DNA of 64,000 nucleotides from JAHEZL01 sp964406465. Its GTDB lineage: Bacteria > Bacteroidota > Bacteroidia > Flavobacteriales_C > GCA-002722245. A program made the translations under genes and the position numbers. The stretch covers positions 6,127-70,126 of the forward strand of contig CAYORT010000017.1 in NCBI GenBank assembly GCA_964406465.1. Direction: 5' to 3'. The notes below the pieces were generated by a model. The model saw nothing but the letters and a program-made list of their open reading frames with translations, ran no database searches and had not been told where the DNA came from. This document shows positions 52,438 through 61,280 of this stretch, piece after piece (position 1 is the stretch's first letter; each line of letters opens with the position of its first letter).

Positions 52438-53610
52438 ATGACACAAGACTCAAGATATAAACTGCGCGGAGTTTCGGCTTCAAAAGAAGATGTACACGCG
52501 GCAATAAAAAATGTAGATAAGGGTATTTATCCACGTGCTTTCTGCAAGATAGTTCCCGATATATTAGGAGGTGATGATGCCTATTGCAACATCATGCATG
52601 CCGATGGTGCCGGTACTAAATCTTCACTTGCATACCTCTATTGGAAAGAAACAGGAGATTTATCGGTGTGGAAAGGTATTGCTCAAGATGCCGTTATTAT
52701 GAACATCGATGATTTACTTTGTGTAGGCGCTACAAACGGTATTTTATTGTCGTCTACCATAGGTAGAAATAAAAACTTGGTTCCGGGTGAAGTGATTTCA
52801 GCTATCATCAATGGCACTGAAGAGGTTTTGCAAGATTTACGCGATAATGGTATTGGAATTTATTCTACTGGCGGCGAAACAGCCGACGTGGGGGATTTGG
52901 TAAGAACAATCATTGTTGATTCAACCGTGACTTGTAGAATGAAGAAAAGCGAAGTGATTAGCAACGAAAAATTAGCTCCTAATCAAGTGATTGTGGGGAT
53001 GGCTTCTTTCGGACAAGCTACTTACGAAAAAGAATACAATGGGGGAATGGGGAGTAACGGACTCACTTCTGCTCGCCATGACGTTTTTAATAAAATGTTG
53101 GGCAACAAATATCCTGAGAGCTTCGACCCTGGAGTTCCACACGACTTAATTTATTCGGGCTCTCGTTCTTTGTTAGATGCAGTAGAAGGTTCTCCTGTGA
53201 ATGCAGGGAAATTGGTGTTGTCTCCAACTAGAACTTACGCCCCGGTAATGAAAAAGATTTTAGAGGAATATCGTGAAGTAATTGGCGGATTGGTTCATTG
53301 CAGTGGTGGTGCGCAAACTAAAGTTTTGCATTTTATCAATGATTTGAAAGTGGTTAAAAACAATCTCTTTGAATTGCCTCCTCTGTTTAAGATGATTCAA
53401 AAGGAAAGTAATACTTCTTGGGAAGAAATGTATAAAGTGTTCAATATGGGCCATAGAATGGAAGTGTACATCGATGAGAAATATGCGCAAGCTATCATTG
53501 ATATCGCTAAAAGTTTTAATATCGACGCTAAGATTATCGGCCATACAGAGGCTTTTCAAGGAAAACAGGTACAAGTAGAATCGCAATTTGGAAAGTTTAT
53601 TTACAGTTAA
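52438..53610 (+). CDS. purM: phosphoribosylformylglycinamidine cyclo-ligase (AIR synthase)
   Basis: ATP-dependent ring closure giving aminoimidazole ribonucleotide in purine synthesis; 390 residues from ATG 52438 (MTQDSRYKLRGVSASKEDVHAA). The in-frame TTG upstream lies in the terminator. Motifs: HADGAGTKSSLAYLYWKETGD (ATP/Mg region), MNIDDLLCVGA, STGGETADVGDLVRT and GLVHCSGGAQTK. It is somewhat longer than E. coli PurM (about 345) and matches the long form I know from Bacteroidota. prfA follows after 3 bp, so they form an operon. Confidence 0.94.
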   Translation: MTQDSRYKLRGVSASKEDVHAAIKNVDKGIYPRAFCKIVPDILGGDDAYCNIMHADGAGTKSSLAYLYWKETGDLSVWKGIAQDAVIMNIDDLLCVGATNGILLSSTIGRNKNLVPGEVISAIINGTEEVLQDLRDNGIGIYSTGGETADVGDLVRTIIVDSTVTCRMKKSEVISNEKLAPNQVIVGMASFGQATYEKEYNGGMGSNGLTSARHDVFNKMLGNKYPESFDPGVPHDLIYSGSRSLLDAVEGSPVNAGKLVLSPTRTYAPVMKKILEEYREVIGGLVHCSGGAQTKVLHFINDLKVVKNNLFELPPLFKMIQKESNTSWEEMYKVFNMGHRMEVYIDEKYAQAIIDIAKSFNIDAKIIGHTEAFQGKQVQVESQFGKFIYS

Positions 53611-53613
53611 GAC

Positions 53614-54699
53614 ATGAAGGATTTAGTTCAGAAATTATACAGCATTAAATTGCGTTACGACGAGGTAGGTGAGCAGCTTACGCTTCCCGATGTTGTGTCG
53701 AATCAAAAACGCTACATGGAATATAGCAAAGAATACAAGGAGTTAAAACCTGTTGCCGATGCATATGTTGAATTGAAAAATATTATCGATAACATCGAAT
53801 CATCGAAGGAGCTGCTTAAAACAGAAACCGACCCCGATTTCATTGAAATGGCAAAAGCCGAATTGTATGAGTTGGAGGCGAAACGCCTAAAGATGGAGGA
53901 GGATGTGAAATGGTTACTTATTCCTAAAGATCCAGAAGATAACAAGAATGCTATCGTGGAGTTACGCGCCGGTACTGGTGGTGATGAGGCGTGTATCTTC
54001 GTTGAAGATTGCAGTAGAATGTATACCATGTTCTTTAAGAGCAAAGGGTGGACTACAGAGATATTGAACTCTGCGCCCGGCGGAACCAAAGGAATCAAAG
54101 AGATAACATTTAGCGTGAGCGGTGAAAATATCTATGGCGAATTGAAGTTCGAATCGGGAGTTCATCGTGTACAAAGGGTGCCAGAAACAGAGTCGCAAGG
54201 AAGAGTTCATACTTCGGCAATTACAGTGGCTGTGCTTCCAGAAATTGAGGAAGTTGATTTTGTGTTGAATATGAATGATGTAAAGAAAGATACTTTTAGA
54301 GCATCAGGTGCTGGTGGTCAGCACGTAAATAAAACCGAATCAGCTATTCGTTTAACGCACATCCCAACAGGTACAGTGGTTGAATGTCAGGACGGCCGTT
54401 CACAGCACAAAAACTACGAGCAAGCTTTATCGGTATTGAGATCGAGATTGTACCAAGCTGAAGCCGATAAGCTCCATGCCGAGCGCGCAGCACATCGTAA
54501 ATCATTGGTTTCTACCGGCGACAGATCTGCTAAAATTAGAACATACAACTATCCGCAAGGAAGGGTGACAGACCATAGAATTGGTAAAACTATTTACAAT
54601 CTGCCTGCCTTTATGAATGGTGATATGGAGGATATGATAGAAGCGCTTAAAATGGCCGAAAATACAGAGAAACTTAAAGAAGGAAGCGGAACTTTTTAA
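53614..54699 (+). CDS. prfA: peptide chain release factor 1
   Basis: Class I release factor for UAA and UAG stops; 361 residues. The GGQ catalytic motif is at 234-236 (SGAGGQHVNKTESAIRLTH). The anticodon-like region is present in the PxT-type sequence REVHRVQRVPETESQGRVHTS-like stretch (seen as VHRVQRVPETESQGR). C-terminal RTYNYPQGRVTDHRIG is typical of RF1. It starts 3 bp after purM and is followed by a half copy of the TTCAATG-family repeat before pyrF. Confidence 0.95.
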   Translation: MKDLVQKLYSIKLRYDEVGEQLTLPDVVSNQKRYMEYSKEYKELKPVADAYVELKNIIDNIESSKELLKTETDPDFIEMAKAELYELEAKRLKMEEDVKWLLIPKDPEDNKNAIVELRAGTGGDEACIFVEDCSRMYTMFFKSKGWTTEILNSAPGGTKGIKEITFSVSGENIYGELKFESGVHRVQRVPETESQGRVHTSAITVAVLPEIEEVDFVLNMNDVKKDTFRASGAGGQHVNKTESAIRLTHIPTGTVVECQDGRSQHKNYEQALSVLRSRLYQAEADKLHAERAAHRKSLVSTGDRSAKIRTYNYPQGRVTDHRIGKTIYNLPAFMNGDMEDMIEALKMAENTEKLKEGSGTF

Positions 54700-54701
54700 G
54701 T

Positions 54702-54728
54702 GTTTAATGTTCAATGTTAGCTAACTAA
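54702..54728. repeat. short TTCAATG-family element between prfA and pyrF
   Basis: GTTTAATGTTCAATGTTAGCTAAC: left words and the GTTAGCTAAC centre are present but the right arm is missing, so this is a half element. Confidence 0.65.
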
Positions 54729-54731
54729 ACC

Positions 54732-55556
54732 ATGACGAGAGAAGAATTATTCAAAAACATACAGCGCAAAAAATCATTTTTATGCGTTGGTCTAGATACC
54801 GATATTCAGAAAATACCTGCTTTCTTAAGAGATACCGAAGACCCGATTTTTGAGTTCAATAAAAGAATTATTGATGCCACTAAAGATTTCTGTGTGTCAT
54901 ACAAACCTAATACTGCCTTCTATGAGGCGATGGGCGCAAAAGGCTGGGAAACATTGAAAAAAACACTTGAATACATTCCTAAAGATTGCTTTACCATTGC
55001 TGATGCTAAAAGAGGTGATATTGGCAATACTTCCGGACTCTATGCCAGAGCTTTTTTTGAAGAATTGGGTGCCGATTCAGTTACTGTTGCTCCTTATATG
55101 GGCGAAGATTCTGTAACGCCCTTCTTGGCTTATTCAAACAAATGGGTTATTGTTTTGGCGCTTACCTCTAATCAAGGGGCGCTCGATTTTCAAACACAAG
55201 AGCTTACTGAAAATGGAGATTTACTTTTCGAAAAGGTTTTGAAAAAAACTTCTCAATGGGGAAATGCAAACAATACCATGTATGTAGTTGGAGCCACTCG
55301 TGCACAGCAATTAGAAAAAGTAAGAGCTATTGTACCGCAAAATTTCTTGCTGATACCAGGTGTTGGTGCGCAGGGAGGAAGCATGAGTGATGTGTTTAAA
55401 TATGGAGCAAATGATCAGTGTGGTTTGTTGGTAAATGCATCTCGCAGCATCATTTACGCGTCAAATAACGAAGATTTTGCAGATAAAGCTCGCGAAGAAG
55501 CGCAAAAAATGCAGATGGAAATGGAAAACTTGCTTGCTTCAAAAGGCTTGATTTGA
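54732..55556 (+). CDS. pyrF: orotidine 5'-phosphate decarboxylase (type 2)
   Basis: Last step of UMP synthesis; TIM-barrel enzyme of 274 residues, longer than the E. coli type and typical of the subfamily-2 enzymes. Catalytic motif DAKRGDIGNT with D91, K93 and D96; N-terminal FLCVGLDTDIQKIP and C-terminal LLIPGVGAQGGSMSDV and LLVNASRSIIYA bind phosphate. It follows prfA by 32 bp and is probably in the purM-prfA-pyrF transcript. No uridine biosynthesis partner lies nearby. Confidence 0.95.
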   Translation: MTREELFKNIQRKKSFLCVGLDTDIQKIPAFLRDTEDPIFEFNKRIIDATKDFCVSYKPNTAFYEAMGAKGWETLKKTLEYIPKDCFTIADAKRGDIGNTSGLYARAFFEELGADSVTVAPYMGEDSVTPFLAYSNKWVIVLALTSNQGALDFQTQELTENGDLLFEKVLKKTSQWGNANNTMYVVGATRAQQLEKVRAIVPQNFLLIPGVGAQGGSMSDVFKYGANDQCGLLVNASRSIIYASNNEDFADKAREEAQKMQMEMENLLASKGLI

Positions 55557-55643
55557 TAGCGTTTTAAATTGATTTTAGTTAATATTTAACTGAATTTTGA
55601 TTCGCTGTTAATTTTTCAACGAAAACTTATTTTCTTCTTTCTA

Positions 55644-55670
55644 TAGTTTAGTAAGCACTAAGCTAAACTA
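55644..55670 (+). promoter_or_regulatory. hairpin just before the DUF2851 start codon
   Basis: TAGTTTAG (55644-55651) and CTAAACTA (55663-55670) pair perfectly with an 11-nt loop and end 3 bp before the ATG at 55674. In RNA it would cover the ribosome-binding region; in DNA it could be an operator. Confidence 0.45.
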
Positions 55671-55673
55671 ACT

Positions 55674-56972
55674 ATGCAAGAAAAAATTCTCCATTTTTTA
55701 TGGAAATACCGACTGTTCGATACTTCCAATTTAACCGTAGTCAATGGCGAAGCAGTAGAAATTATTAAGCCTGGAGCACACAACAACGATACAGGCGGTC
55801 CCGATTTTTTTAATGCCCATATCAAAATTGGAAAAACGCATTGGCATGGAAATGTTGAGATTCATGTGCGAAGCTCCGATTGGATTGCGCACAAGCATCA
55901 ATTTGATCATGCTTATGATTCGGTTATTTTACATGTGGTGTGGGATCCCGACAAAGTGATTTACAACAAGAATTTGATTCCAATTCCCGAATTGTGTTTA
56001 AGTGATTACGTGGATGAAAAAATGCTCAATTACATTAGAGATCTCCATGAAAAAAAAGATGTGATTGCTTGCAAATCAATGGTGAAAGATGTGCCTAGTC
56101 TTACAAAGAAAATGTTTTTTGATAGATTACTGGTCAACAGGATTCAACGCAAAACTGAAATATTGAAGGCTGATTTTGAACGATTAAACAAGAATTGGGA
56201 TCACTTGTCGGTGTTGTGTATTGCTAGGGTTTTCGGATTAATACATAACGTTGCTGCTTTTGAGAATTTGGTATACAATATGTCTCTTGATGTTATTTAT
56301 AAAAACAGCGATAATATAGAAAATGTGGAAGCGCTGGTGTTCGGACAAGCAGGATTTTTAAGTCATTCATACCAAGATAAATATCCAGAATTGTTGAGAA
56401 GCAATTATTCGTTTTTTAAGTCAAAATATCAATTGCATGAAATTGACTATTCTCAATGGCAATGGTTTAGAATAAGACCATCGTCGTTTCCGTCGATGAG
56501 ACTTGCTCAATTTTCGGCACTCTTGCTGCATCGTAGGCATCTTCTTTCTTCTTTGTTGGATGTTATAGATGTTCGTGAACTTTATGAAATATTTACTTTT
56601 CCTGTATCCAAATATTGGAACAATCATTATCATTTTGATAGAATAAGTAGGAATTCAAAACACTATTTAAGTGAGGTAATGATAGATAAGATTTTTATAA
56701 ATGCCATACTCCCTTTGTATTTTTTTAGGGCTGAGTTATATTCTGATTATACCTTGATGGAAAAGGGATTTAGAATATTGGAGAAGATAAATGCCGAGGA
56801 TAATTCCTTGATTAAACAATGGAAAGAAGCAAAGATGAATGTAGCATCTGCATATGAAAGTCAGGCTTTAACAGAGTTATACAAAGAATACTGCTCTCAA
56901 AAAAAATGTTTAAATTGCAGCATTGGTTATTCAATTTTAAAAAATACAGGCAGTTATGTTAGAGAGAATTAG
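55674..56972 (+). CDS. DUF2851 family protein
   Basis: A 432-residue cytosolic protein. The N-terminal third carries the DUF2851 marks: ILHFLWKYRLFDTSNL, EIIKPGAHNNDTGGPDFFNAHI, and HWHGNVEIHVRSSDWIAHKH followed by ILHVVWDPDKV, whose Asp, Glu and His pattern looks like a nuclease-type active site, though I know of no proven activity. The C-terminal part is helical and ends with Cys-rich CSQKKCLNCSIG. The PspC gene overlaps its end by 17 bp. A hairpin lies directly before the start. Confidence 0.88.
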   Translation: MQEKILHFLWKYRLFDTSNLTVVNGEAVEIIKPGAHNNDTGGPDFFNAHIKIGKTHWHGNVEIHVRSSDWIAHKHQFDHAYDSVILHVVWDPDKVIYNKNLIPIPELCLSDYVDEKMLNYIRDLHEKKDVIACKSMVKDVPSLTKKMFFDRLLVNRIQRKTEILKADFERLNKNWDHLSVLCIARVFGLIHNVAAFENLVYNMSLDVIYKNSDNIENVEALVFGQAGFLSHSYQDKYPELLRSNYSFFKSKYQLHEIDYSQWQWFRIRPSSFPSMRLAQFSALLLHRRHLLSSLLDVIDVRELYEIFTFPVSKYWNNHYHFDRISRNSKHYLSEVMIDKIFINAILPLYFFRAELYSDYTLMEKGFRILEKINAEDNSLIKQWKEAKMNVASAYESQALTELYKEYCSQKKCLNCSIGYSILKNTGSYVREN

Positions 56973-57180
56973 AAGCATGGTGGAGTCGAATGTATTTGGT
57001 GTTTGTACCTTTTGGGGACAAAAATTTGGCGTTGAAACCAGCAGAATAAGAATGTTTTTTATCTATATCTCATTTTTAACCTTAGGTTCACCGTTGGTGA
57101 TTTATCTATTGATGGCGGGCTTTCTAGAGTATAAAAAGTGGTTTAATAGTTTTAAAAGAAGAAATATTTGGCATTTGTAA
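56956..57180 (+). CDS. PspC-domain membrane protein
   Basis: A 74-residue protein with one strong membrane segment (about 32-52, MFFIYISFLTLGSPLVIYLLMAG). The sequence FGVCTFWGQKFGVETSRIRMFFIY is the PspC pattern (GVCxGLAxYxxxxxxxxR in the classic family). PspC proteins sense envelope stress in enterobacteria; in this small stand-alone form the role is unknown. Its start overlaps DUF2851 by 17 bp, so the two are translationally coupled. Confidence 0.82.
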   Translation: MLERIRSMVESNVFGVCTFWGQKFGVETSRIRMFFIYISFLTLGSPLVIYLLMAGFLEYKKWFNSFKRRNIWHL

Positions 57181-57204
57181 TTCATTAGAGATTAAATTCG
57201 TGCA

Positions 57205-58128
57205 ATGAAAAAGAAAGTATTAATTACGGGTTCGAATGGTTTGTTGGGTCAGAAGATTGTGTTGTCACTCCGTCAAAGAGATGATATAGAAGTTTATGCT
57301 ACCGCTAGAGGTGAGAATCGTTTGAGTACTACTGGGGGCTATGAGTATTCCTCTTTAGATATATCTAACGAAAAAGAAGTATTGGCTTTAGTTAATAATG
57401 TTAAACCTCATGTAATTATTAATACTGCGGCAATGACCAACGTTGATATTTGCGAAACGCAAAGAACCGAATGTTGGGATGCAAATGTGAATGCGGTGGC
57501 CAATTTAGTGAAGGCATCAGAAGAGAATGACGTGCATCTGGTGCATGTTTCAACCGACTTTATTTTTGATGGAAATCCGAATAAGAGAAGAGAAATGTAT
57601 TTGGAAGATGACCATGCGCATCCAGTAAACTATTACGGTGAATCGAAATTGGCAGCCGAAGAATTGGTAAAACTGTCAAACTGCAGATGGTCGATAGTGA
57701 GAACAAGTTTGGTATACGGAATTGCCGAAAATATGAGCAGAACGAATATAGTGTTGTGGGCAAAAGGAGAACTAGAAAAAGGAAAAAAAATTAATGTGGT
57801 AGATGATCAGTTTAGGTCTCCAACTTTGGCTGAAGATTTAGCTCAAGCATGTATTCTTATTGCTGATAAAAAGGCTGATGGTGTTTTCCATATTTCGGGT
57901 AAAGATTATATGAGTATTTATGAGATGGTTCGTCAAATCGCCATTTTTTACAATTTTGATCAGTCGCTCATTAATCCGGTAAATACTGCTGCTTTAAAAC
58001 AAGCTGCTGTGCGTCCTCCCAAAACTGGTTTTGTTATTTCTAAAGCAGTTTCAGTATTGGGCTACCATCCCCATACCTTCGAAGAAGGAATCATGATTTT
58101 AGATCATCAATTGAAGACTATAAAATAA
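57205..58128 (+). CDS. RmlD-like NAD(P)-dependent sugar-nucleotide reductase
   Basis: An extended-SDR enzyme of 307 residues. Cofactor loop GSNGLLGQKI (about 8-17), NTAAMTNVDICE, HVSTDFIFDG and the catalytic YYGESK pair Tyr/Lys are clear. The whole pattern follows dTDP-4-dehydrorhamnose reductase, but no other rhamnose genes are nearby, and relatives in Bacteroidota are often annotated only as SDR family oxidoreductases. The exact substrate is open. A stem-loop overlaps the stop. Confidence 0.83.
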   Translation: MKKKVLITGSNGLLGQKIVLSLRQRDDIEVYATARGENRLSTTGGYEYSSLDISNEKEVLALVNNVKPHVIINTAAMTNVDICETQRTECWDANVNAVANLVKASEENDVHLVHVSTDFIFDGNPNKRREMYLEDDHAHPVNYYGESKLAAEELVKLSNCRWSIVRTSLVYGIAENMSRTNIVLWAKGELEKGKKINVVDDQFRSPTLAEDLAQACILIADKKADGVFHISGKDYMSIYEMVRQIAIFYNFDQSLINPVNTAALKQAAVRPPKTGFVISKAVSVLGYHPHTFEEGIMILDHQLKTIK

Positions 58129-58155
58129 GAAAGTGTAGAAAACACTTTCTTATTT
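58123..58155 (+). terminator. 14-bp hairpin overlapping the RmlD-like stop
   Basis: AAATAAGAAAGTGT, loop AGAAA, ACACTTTCTTATTT: a perfect stem including the TAA stop. The following T-run is weak, so termination is probable but not certain. Confidence 0.6.
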
Positions 58156-58179
58156 CTCCTAACTAAACGAAAAATTAAA

Positions 58180-58848
58180 GTGAAATATCCATTGTTGTTT
58201 TCCTCTTCCGAGAGAAGGGGACTCTATTTGTTGTTATTGCTAATGGCTGCCTTTGCCTTAAGCAAATTTTTATTTTTTTCTAACGATAAGGTGCTTCTTG
58301 CACACACGCCAAAAGATAATAAGAGCGATACTGTATTGAGGAGAGAGCAAGCCAATAACTATCACTACAAGAGAGATAAAGAATCGCATTATCAAAAGAA
58401 AGAAGCGTCTGCATTGCAGCAAAAGGTCATTTATGAAAGACCTAAAATTGAACCTGTAGAGTTGAACACTGCAAGCGCAGAACAGCTCATTACTTTAAAT
58501 GGCATTGGAGAAGGATACGCGTCGCGAATTTTGAAGTACCGTGAAATAATAGGAGGGTATATCGCAAAAGAGCAATTGCTTCATGTTTATGGATTAGATT
58601 CAACTTTGTATCAAAAAATAAAAAATGATGTTTGGGTAAATCCTAGCTTGGTAAAAAAATACAATATTAATGAAGATAGTGAAGAGGAATTAGCGAAATG
58701 CCGAAGAATAGGGTATAAGCGCGCCAAAGTTTTGGTGAATTACCGCAATCAACATGGCAAATTTTCTTCGGTAAAAGATTTACTAAAAACTCGTGTTTTC
58801 AATGATTCTCTCTTATATTTGATTGAACCATATATTTTAATACAATGA
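58180..58848 (+). CDS. helix-hairpin-helix (ComEA-like) membrane protein
   Basis: 222 residues starting at GTG 58180 (reads KYPLLFSSSERRG). One membrane helix (about 12-32, LYLLLLLMAAFALSKFLFF) anchors it, followed by a charged linker and two helix-hairpin-helix DNA-binding modules: VELNTASAEQLITLNGIGEGYASRI (about 93-118) and NINEDSEEELAKCRRIGYKRAKVLVNY (about 162-190). This resembles ComEA, which binds incoming DNA in transformation, but the single anchor and the tandem HhH also occur in Bacteroidota proteins of unknown role. apt overlaps the stop by 4 bp. Confidence 0.8.
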   Translation: MKYPLLFSSSERRGLYLLLLLMAAFALSKFLFFSNDKVLLAHTPKDNKSDTVLRREQANNYHYKRDKESHYQKKEASALQQKVIYERPKIEPVELNTASAEQLITLNGIGEGYASRILKYREIIGGYIAKEQLLHVYGLDSTLYQKIKNDVWVNPSLVKKYNINEDSEEELAKCRRIGYKRAKVLVNYRNQHGKFSSVKDLLKTRVFNDSLLYLIEPYILIQ

Positions 58849-59372
58849 TTGCAGAAAAAATAAAAAGCACCGTAAGAGATGTAAAGGATTTTCCAAAACC
58901 AGGCATCTTTTTTAAAGATATCACCCCACTTTTGGTGGATTTTCGCGTGAGACGTCAGATAGTAAAAGCTTTGGCTGTTGAGGCTCGAAAACTTAAAGTA
59001 GATGCTATCGTTGGAGTAGAAAGCAGAGGTTTCCTTTTTGGTATTTCTTTGGCCGATGAATTAAATGTTCCTTTTGTGCCTGTGCGTAAAGCTGGAAAAC
59101 TGCCTTTCACAAAAAATAAAGTAGAATATGAATTGGAATATGGTAAAGCAGAAGTAGAAATTCATACCGATGCTTTGGTGAAAGGTAGTAGAGTGTTAAT
59201 TCATGATGATTTGCTTGCCACTGGAGGTACCGCTGTGGCTGCTGCTAAGCTTGTAGAGTCTTTAGGAGGTGAAGTGGCTGGCTTTGGCTTTATCATTGAA
59301 TTAAGCGATTTAAAAGGGAAAGCAAAATTATTGAAGCATAGTGCTAACATTATTTCGCTAGCCACGTACTGA
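58845..59372 (+). CDS. apt: adenine phosphoribosyltransferase
   Basis: Salvages adenine to AMP with PRPP; 175 residues, normal length. Motifs: KDFPKPGIFFKDITPLL near the N-terminus, GVESRGFLFG, PVRKAGKLPF, and the PRPP loop VLIHDDLLATGGTAVAAAKL. The start overlaps the HhH gene's stop by 4 bp (ATGA), so it is translationally coupled. Confidence 0.96.
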   Translation: MIAEKIKSTVRDVKDFPKPGIFFKDITPLLVDFRVRRQIVKALAVEARKLKVDAIVGVESRGFLFGISLADELNVPFVPVRKAGKLPFTKNKVEYELEYGKAEVEIHTDALVKGSRVLIHDDLLATGGTAVAAAKLVESLGGEVAGFGFIIELSDLKGKAKLLKHSANIISLATY

Positions 59373-59428
59373 AGCTGAATTGATTATTCAATTCAAAATT
59401 AAGAATTCATAATTCAAAATTATTTTCC

Positions 59429-60568
59429 ATGGATTTTAGCATGAACGAAAACCAAAAGATGATTGCGCAAATGGTGCGTGATTTTGCCCAAAAAGAAATA
59501 TTGCCATACAGAAATCTATGGGATGAGAAGCAAATATTTCCTGTAGATGTTTTCAAAAAGATGGGTGAGCTTGGATTGATGGGCGTTTTGGTTCCTGAAG
59601 AATATGGAGGTTCTGGATTTGGCTACAATGAATATGTAACTGCTATTACAGAGGTTTCTAAAGTTTGTGGAGGTGTTGGTTTATCAATGGCGGCGCACAA
59701 TTCGCTTTGTACCAATCATATTCTATATTTTGGTAGCGACGAACAAAAAAGAAAATATTTACCAAAATTAGCAAGTGCCGAGTTTATTGGTGCTTGGGGT
59801 TTAACAGAACCAAGCACTGGTAGTGATGCTGGTAACATGCGCACCACCGCTGTTAGAGATGGTGATGGTTGGGTAATCAATGGTTCGAAAACGTTTATCA
59901 CTCATGGTATTTCTGGTGATGTAGTGGTGCTTATGACTCGAACTGGGAAATTGGGTGAGAAGAACAATGCCACTGCTTTTATTATCGATAAAGGAACACC
60001 AGGTTTCACATCGGGTAAAAAAGAAGATAAATTAGGAATGCGTGCATCGGAGACAGCTGAGTTGATTTTTCAAGATTGTAGAATTCCCGATTCATGCCGC
60101 TTAGGTGAGGTGGGTAGTGGATTTAAACAAGCATTGGCAATCTTAGATGGTGGTAGAATTTCTATCGCATCTTTAGGATTAGGTATCGCAAAAGGAGCTT
60201 ACGAAGCCGCATTAAAATATTCAAAGGAGCGTCAACAATTTGGTAAGTCAATTTCTGATTTTCAAGCCATTGCATTTAAGTTAGCCGATATGGCAACCAA
60301 AATTGATGCAGCGGAGATGTTGATTTTTCGTGCAGCGTATTTAAAAAACAATCATTTACCAGTATCCAAAGAATCGGCTATGGCCAAATATTATTCGTCG
60401 GAAATTGCTGTAGAAGTTGCTAACGATGGCGTTCAGATATATGGTGGATATGGTTACATCAAAGATTTTCCGGCTGAGAAATTCTACAGAGATGCTAAAT
60501 TGTGTACCATCGGAGAAGGAACAAGTGAAATTCAGAAGGTGGTAATTTCTCGCGAAATTCTTAAATAA
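59429..60568 (+). CDS. acyl-CoA dehydrogenase
   Basis: FAD enzyme that makes the trans-2 double bond in acyl-CoA beta-oxidation; 379 residues, the usual short/medium-chain size. Motifs: LGLMGVLVPEEYGGSG, WGLTEPSTGSDAG (FAD/substrate), INGSKTFITHG, YSKERQQFGKSISDFQA and the catalytic base in CTIGEGTSEIQK. Chain length preference is not readable, and short-chain or butyryl-CoA type is only likely by similarity. An electron-transfer flavoprotein is not in the window. A TTCAATG-family repeat follows. Confidence 0.93.
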   Translation: MDFSMNENQKMIAQMVRDFAQKEILPYRNLWDEKQIFPVDVFKKMGELGLMGVLVPEEYGGSGFGYNEYVTAITEVSKVCGGVGLSMAAHNSLCTNHILYFGSDEQKRKYLPKLASAEFIGAWGLTEPSTGSDAGNMRTTAVRDGDGWVINGSKTFITHGISGDVVVLMTRTGKLGEKNNATAFIIDKGTPGFTSGKKEDKLGMRASETAELIFQDCRIPDSCRLGEVGSGFKQALAILDGGRISIASLGLGIAKGAYEAALKYSKERQQFGKSISDFQAIAFKLADMATKIDAAEMLIFRAAYLKNNHLPVSKESAMAKYYSSEIAVEVANDGVQIYGGYGYIKDFPAEKFYRDAKLCTIGEGTSEIQKVVISREILK

Positions 60569-60582
60569 ATATTTTGGTTAAA

Positions 60583-60639
60583 GTTCATTGTTTAAAGTTC
60601 AAAGTTGGCTAACATTGAACATTGAACTTTAAACATTGA
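60583..60639. repeat. TTCAATG-family palindromic repeat
   Basis: Left words GTTCATTGTTTAAAGTTCAAAG, centre GTTGGCTAAC, right words ATTGAACATTGAACTTTAAAC. It ends 9 bp before the next ATG and contains an in-frame TTG that could mislead start prediction. Confidence 0.82.
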
Positions 60640-60647
60640 GCTCATTT

Positions 60648-61223
60648 ATGGCTGATTTCGATTATTTCAATTGGATTCTATTTCCTTTACTCATCTTTTG
60701 TTCAAGGTTAGTAGACGTTACCTTGGGTACTATGCGCCATATTTTTGTAGCACGTGGATTTAAAAAATTTGCCCCTCTTCTTGGTTTTTTTGAGGTTCTA
60801 TTGTGGATAGTAGTGGCCAAACAAATTTTTAATGAGGCAAATAGCTGGCATCATTATGTGGCTTGGGCAGCAGGTTTTGCCACAGGAAATTATTTTGGTT
60901 TATTGTTGGAAGAACGATTGGCATTAGGACTTCAAATGTTGAGAATTATTACCGATCAAGATTGCAATGCTTTGGTAAAGGAGCTCACCGATGCCAATCA
61001 TGGTATATCGATTGTTGACGGTCAAGGGTCACAAGGTCCAATAAAAATCATCTTTACCGTCGTTGCTCGCAAAAATTTAAAACAAGTGATTAGCGTGGTG
61101 CTCAAGCACAATCCCACAGCTTTTTATTCCATAGAGGATGTGAGAAATGCCCAATCGGGTGTGTTTTCACCGGTAAAAGATCAGTCCTTCTTTTCTTTAA
61201 AAAGGTTAGGTAAACAGAAATAA
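60648..61223 (+). CDS. DUF2179/DUF5698-type membrane protein
   Basis: 191 residues from ATG 60648 (MADFDYFNWILF); an upstream in-frame TTG lies in a repeat. Three hydrophobic segments occupy residues about 8-80 (ILFPLLIFCSRLVDVTLGTMR, APLLGFFEVLLWIVVAKQIF, VAWAAGFATGNYFGLLLEE), and the cytoplasmic C-terminal part (about 85-175) has the DUF2179-like pattern HGISIVDGQGSQGPIKIIFTVVARKNLKQV. Related proteins (YebE-like) have no firmly known function. A short stem GAAATAAG...CTTATTTC overlaps the stop. Confidence 0.85.
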   Translation: MADFDYFNWILFPLLIFCSRLVDVTLGTMRHIFVARGFKKFAPLLGFFEVLLWIVVAKQIFNEANSWHHYVAWAAGFATGNYFGLLLEERLALGLQMLRIITDQDCNALVKELTDANHGISIVDGQGSQGPIKIIFTVVARKNLKQVISVVLKHNPTAFYSIEDVRNAQSGVFSPVKDQSFFSLKRLGKQK

Positions 61224-61249
61224 GTTTATTGACTTATTTCAACCAATAA

Positions 61250-61280
61250 TTTGAATAAACATACAATTCGTTTAAATTTG
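61250..61280 (+). promoter_or_regulatory. perfect promoter of the damaged lipoprotein operon
   Basis: TTTG (61250-61253), a 19-bp spacer and TAAATTTG (61273-61280), an exact match to both boxes. The predicted start near 61287 leaves a leader of about 97 nt before the ATG at 61384. Confidence 0.65.

Noticed and set aside
59380..59426. AATTCAAAATTAAGAATTC stretch before the acyl-CoA dehydrogenase gene as another TTCAATG-family copy
   Set aside because: The words differ (ATTCAAAATT) and the GTTAGCTAAC-like centre is missing; it may be plain AT-rich spacer.
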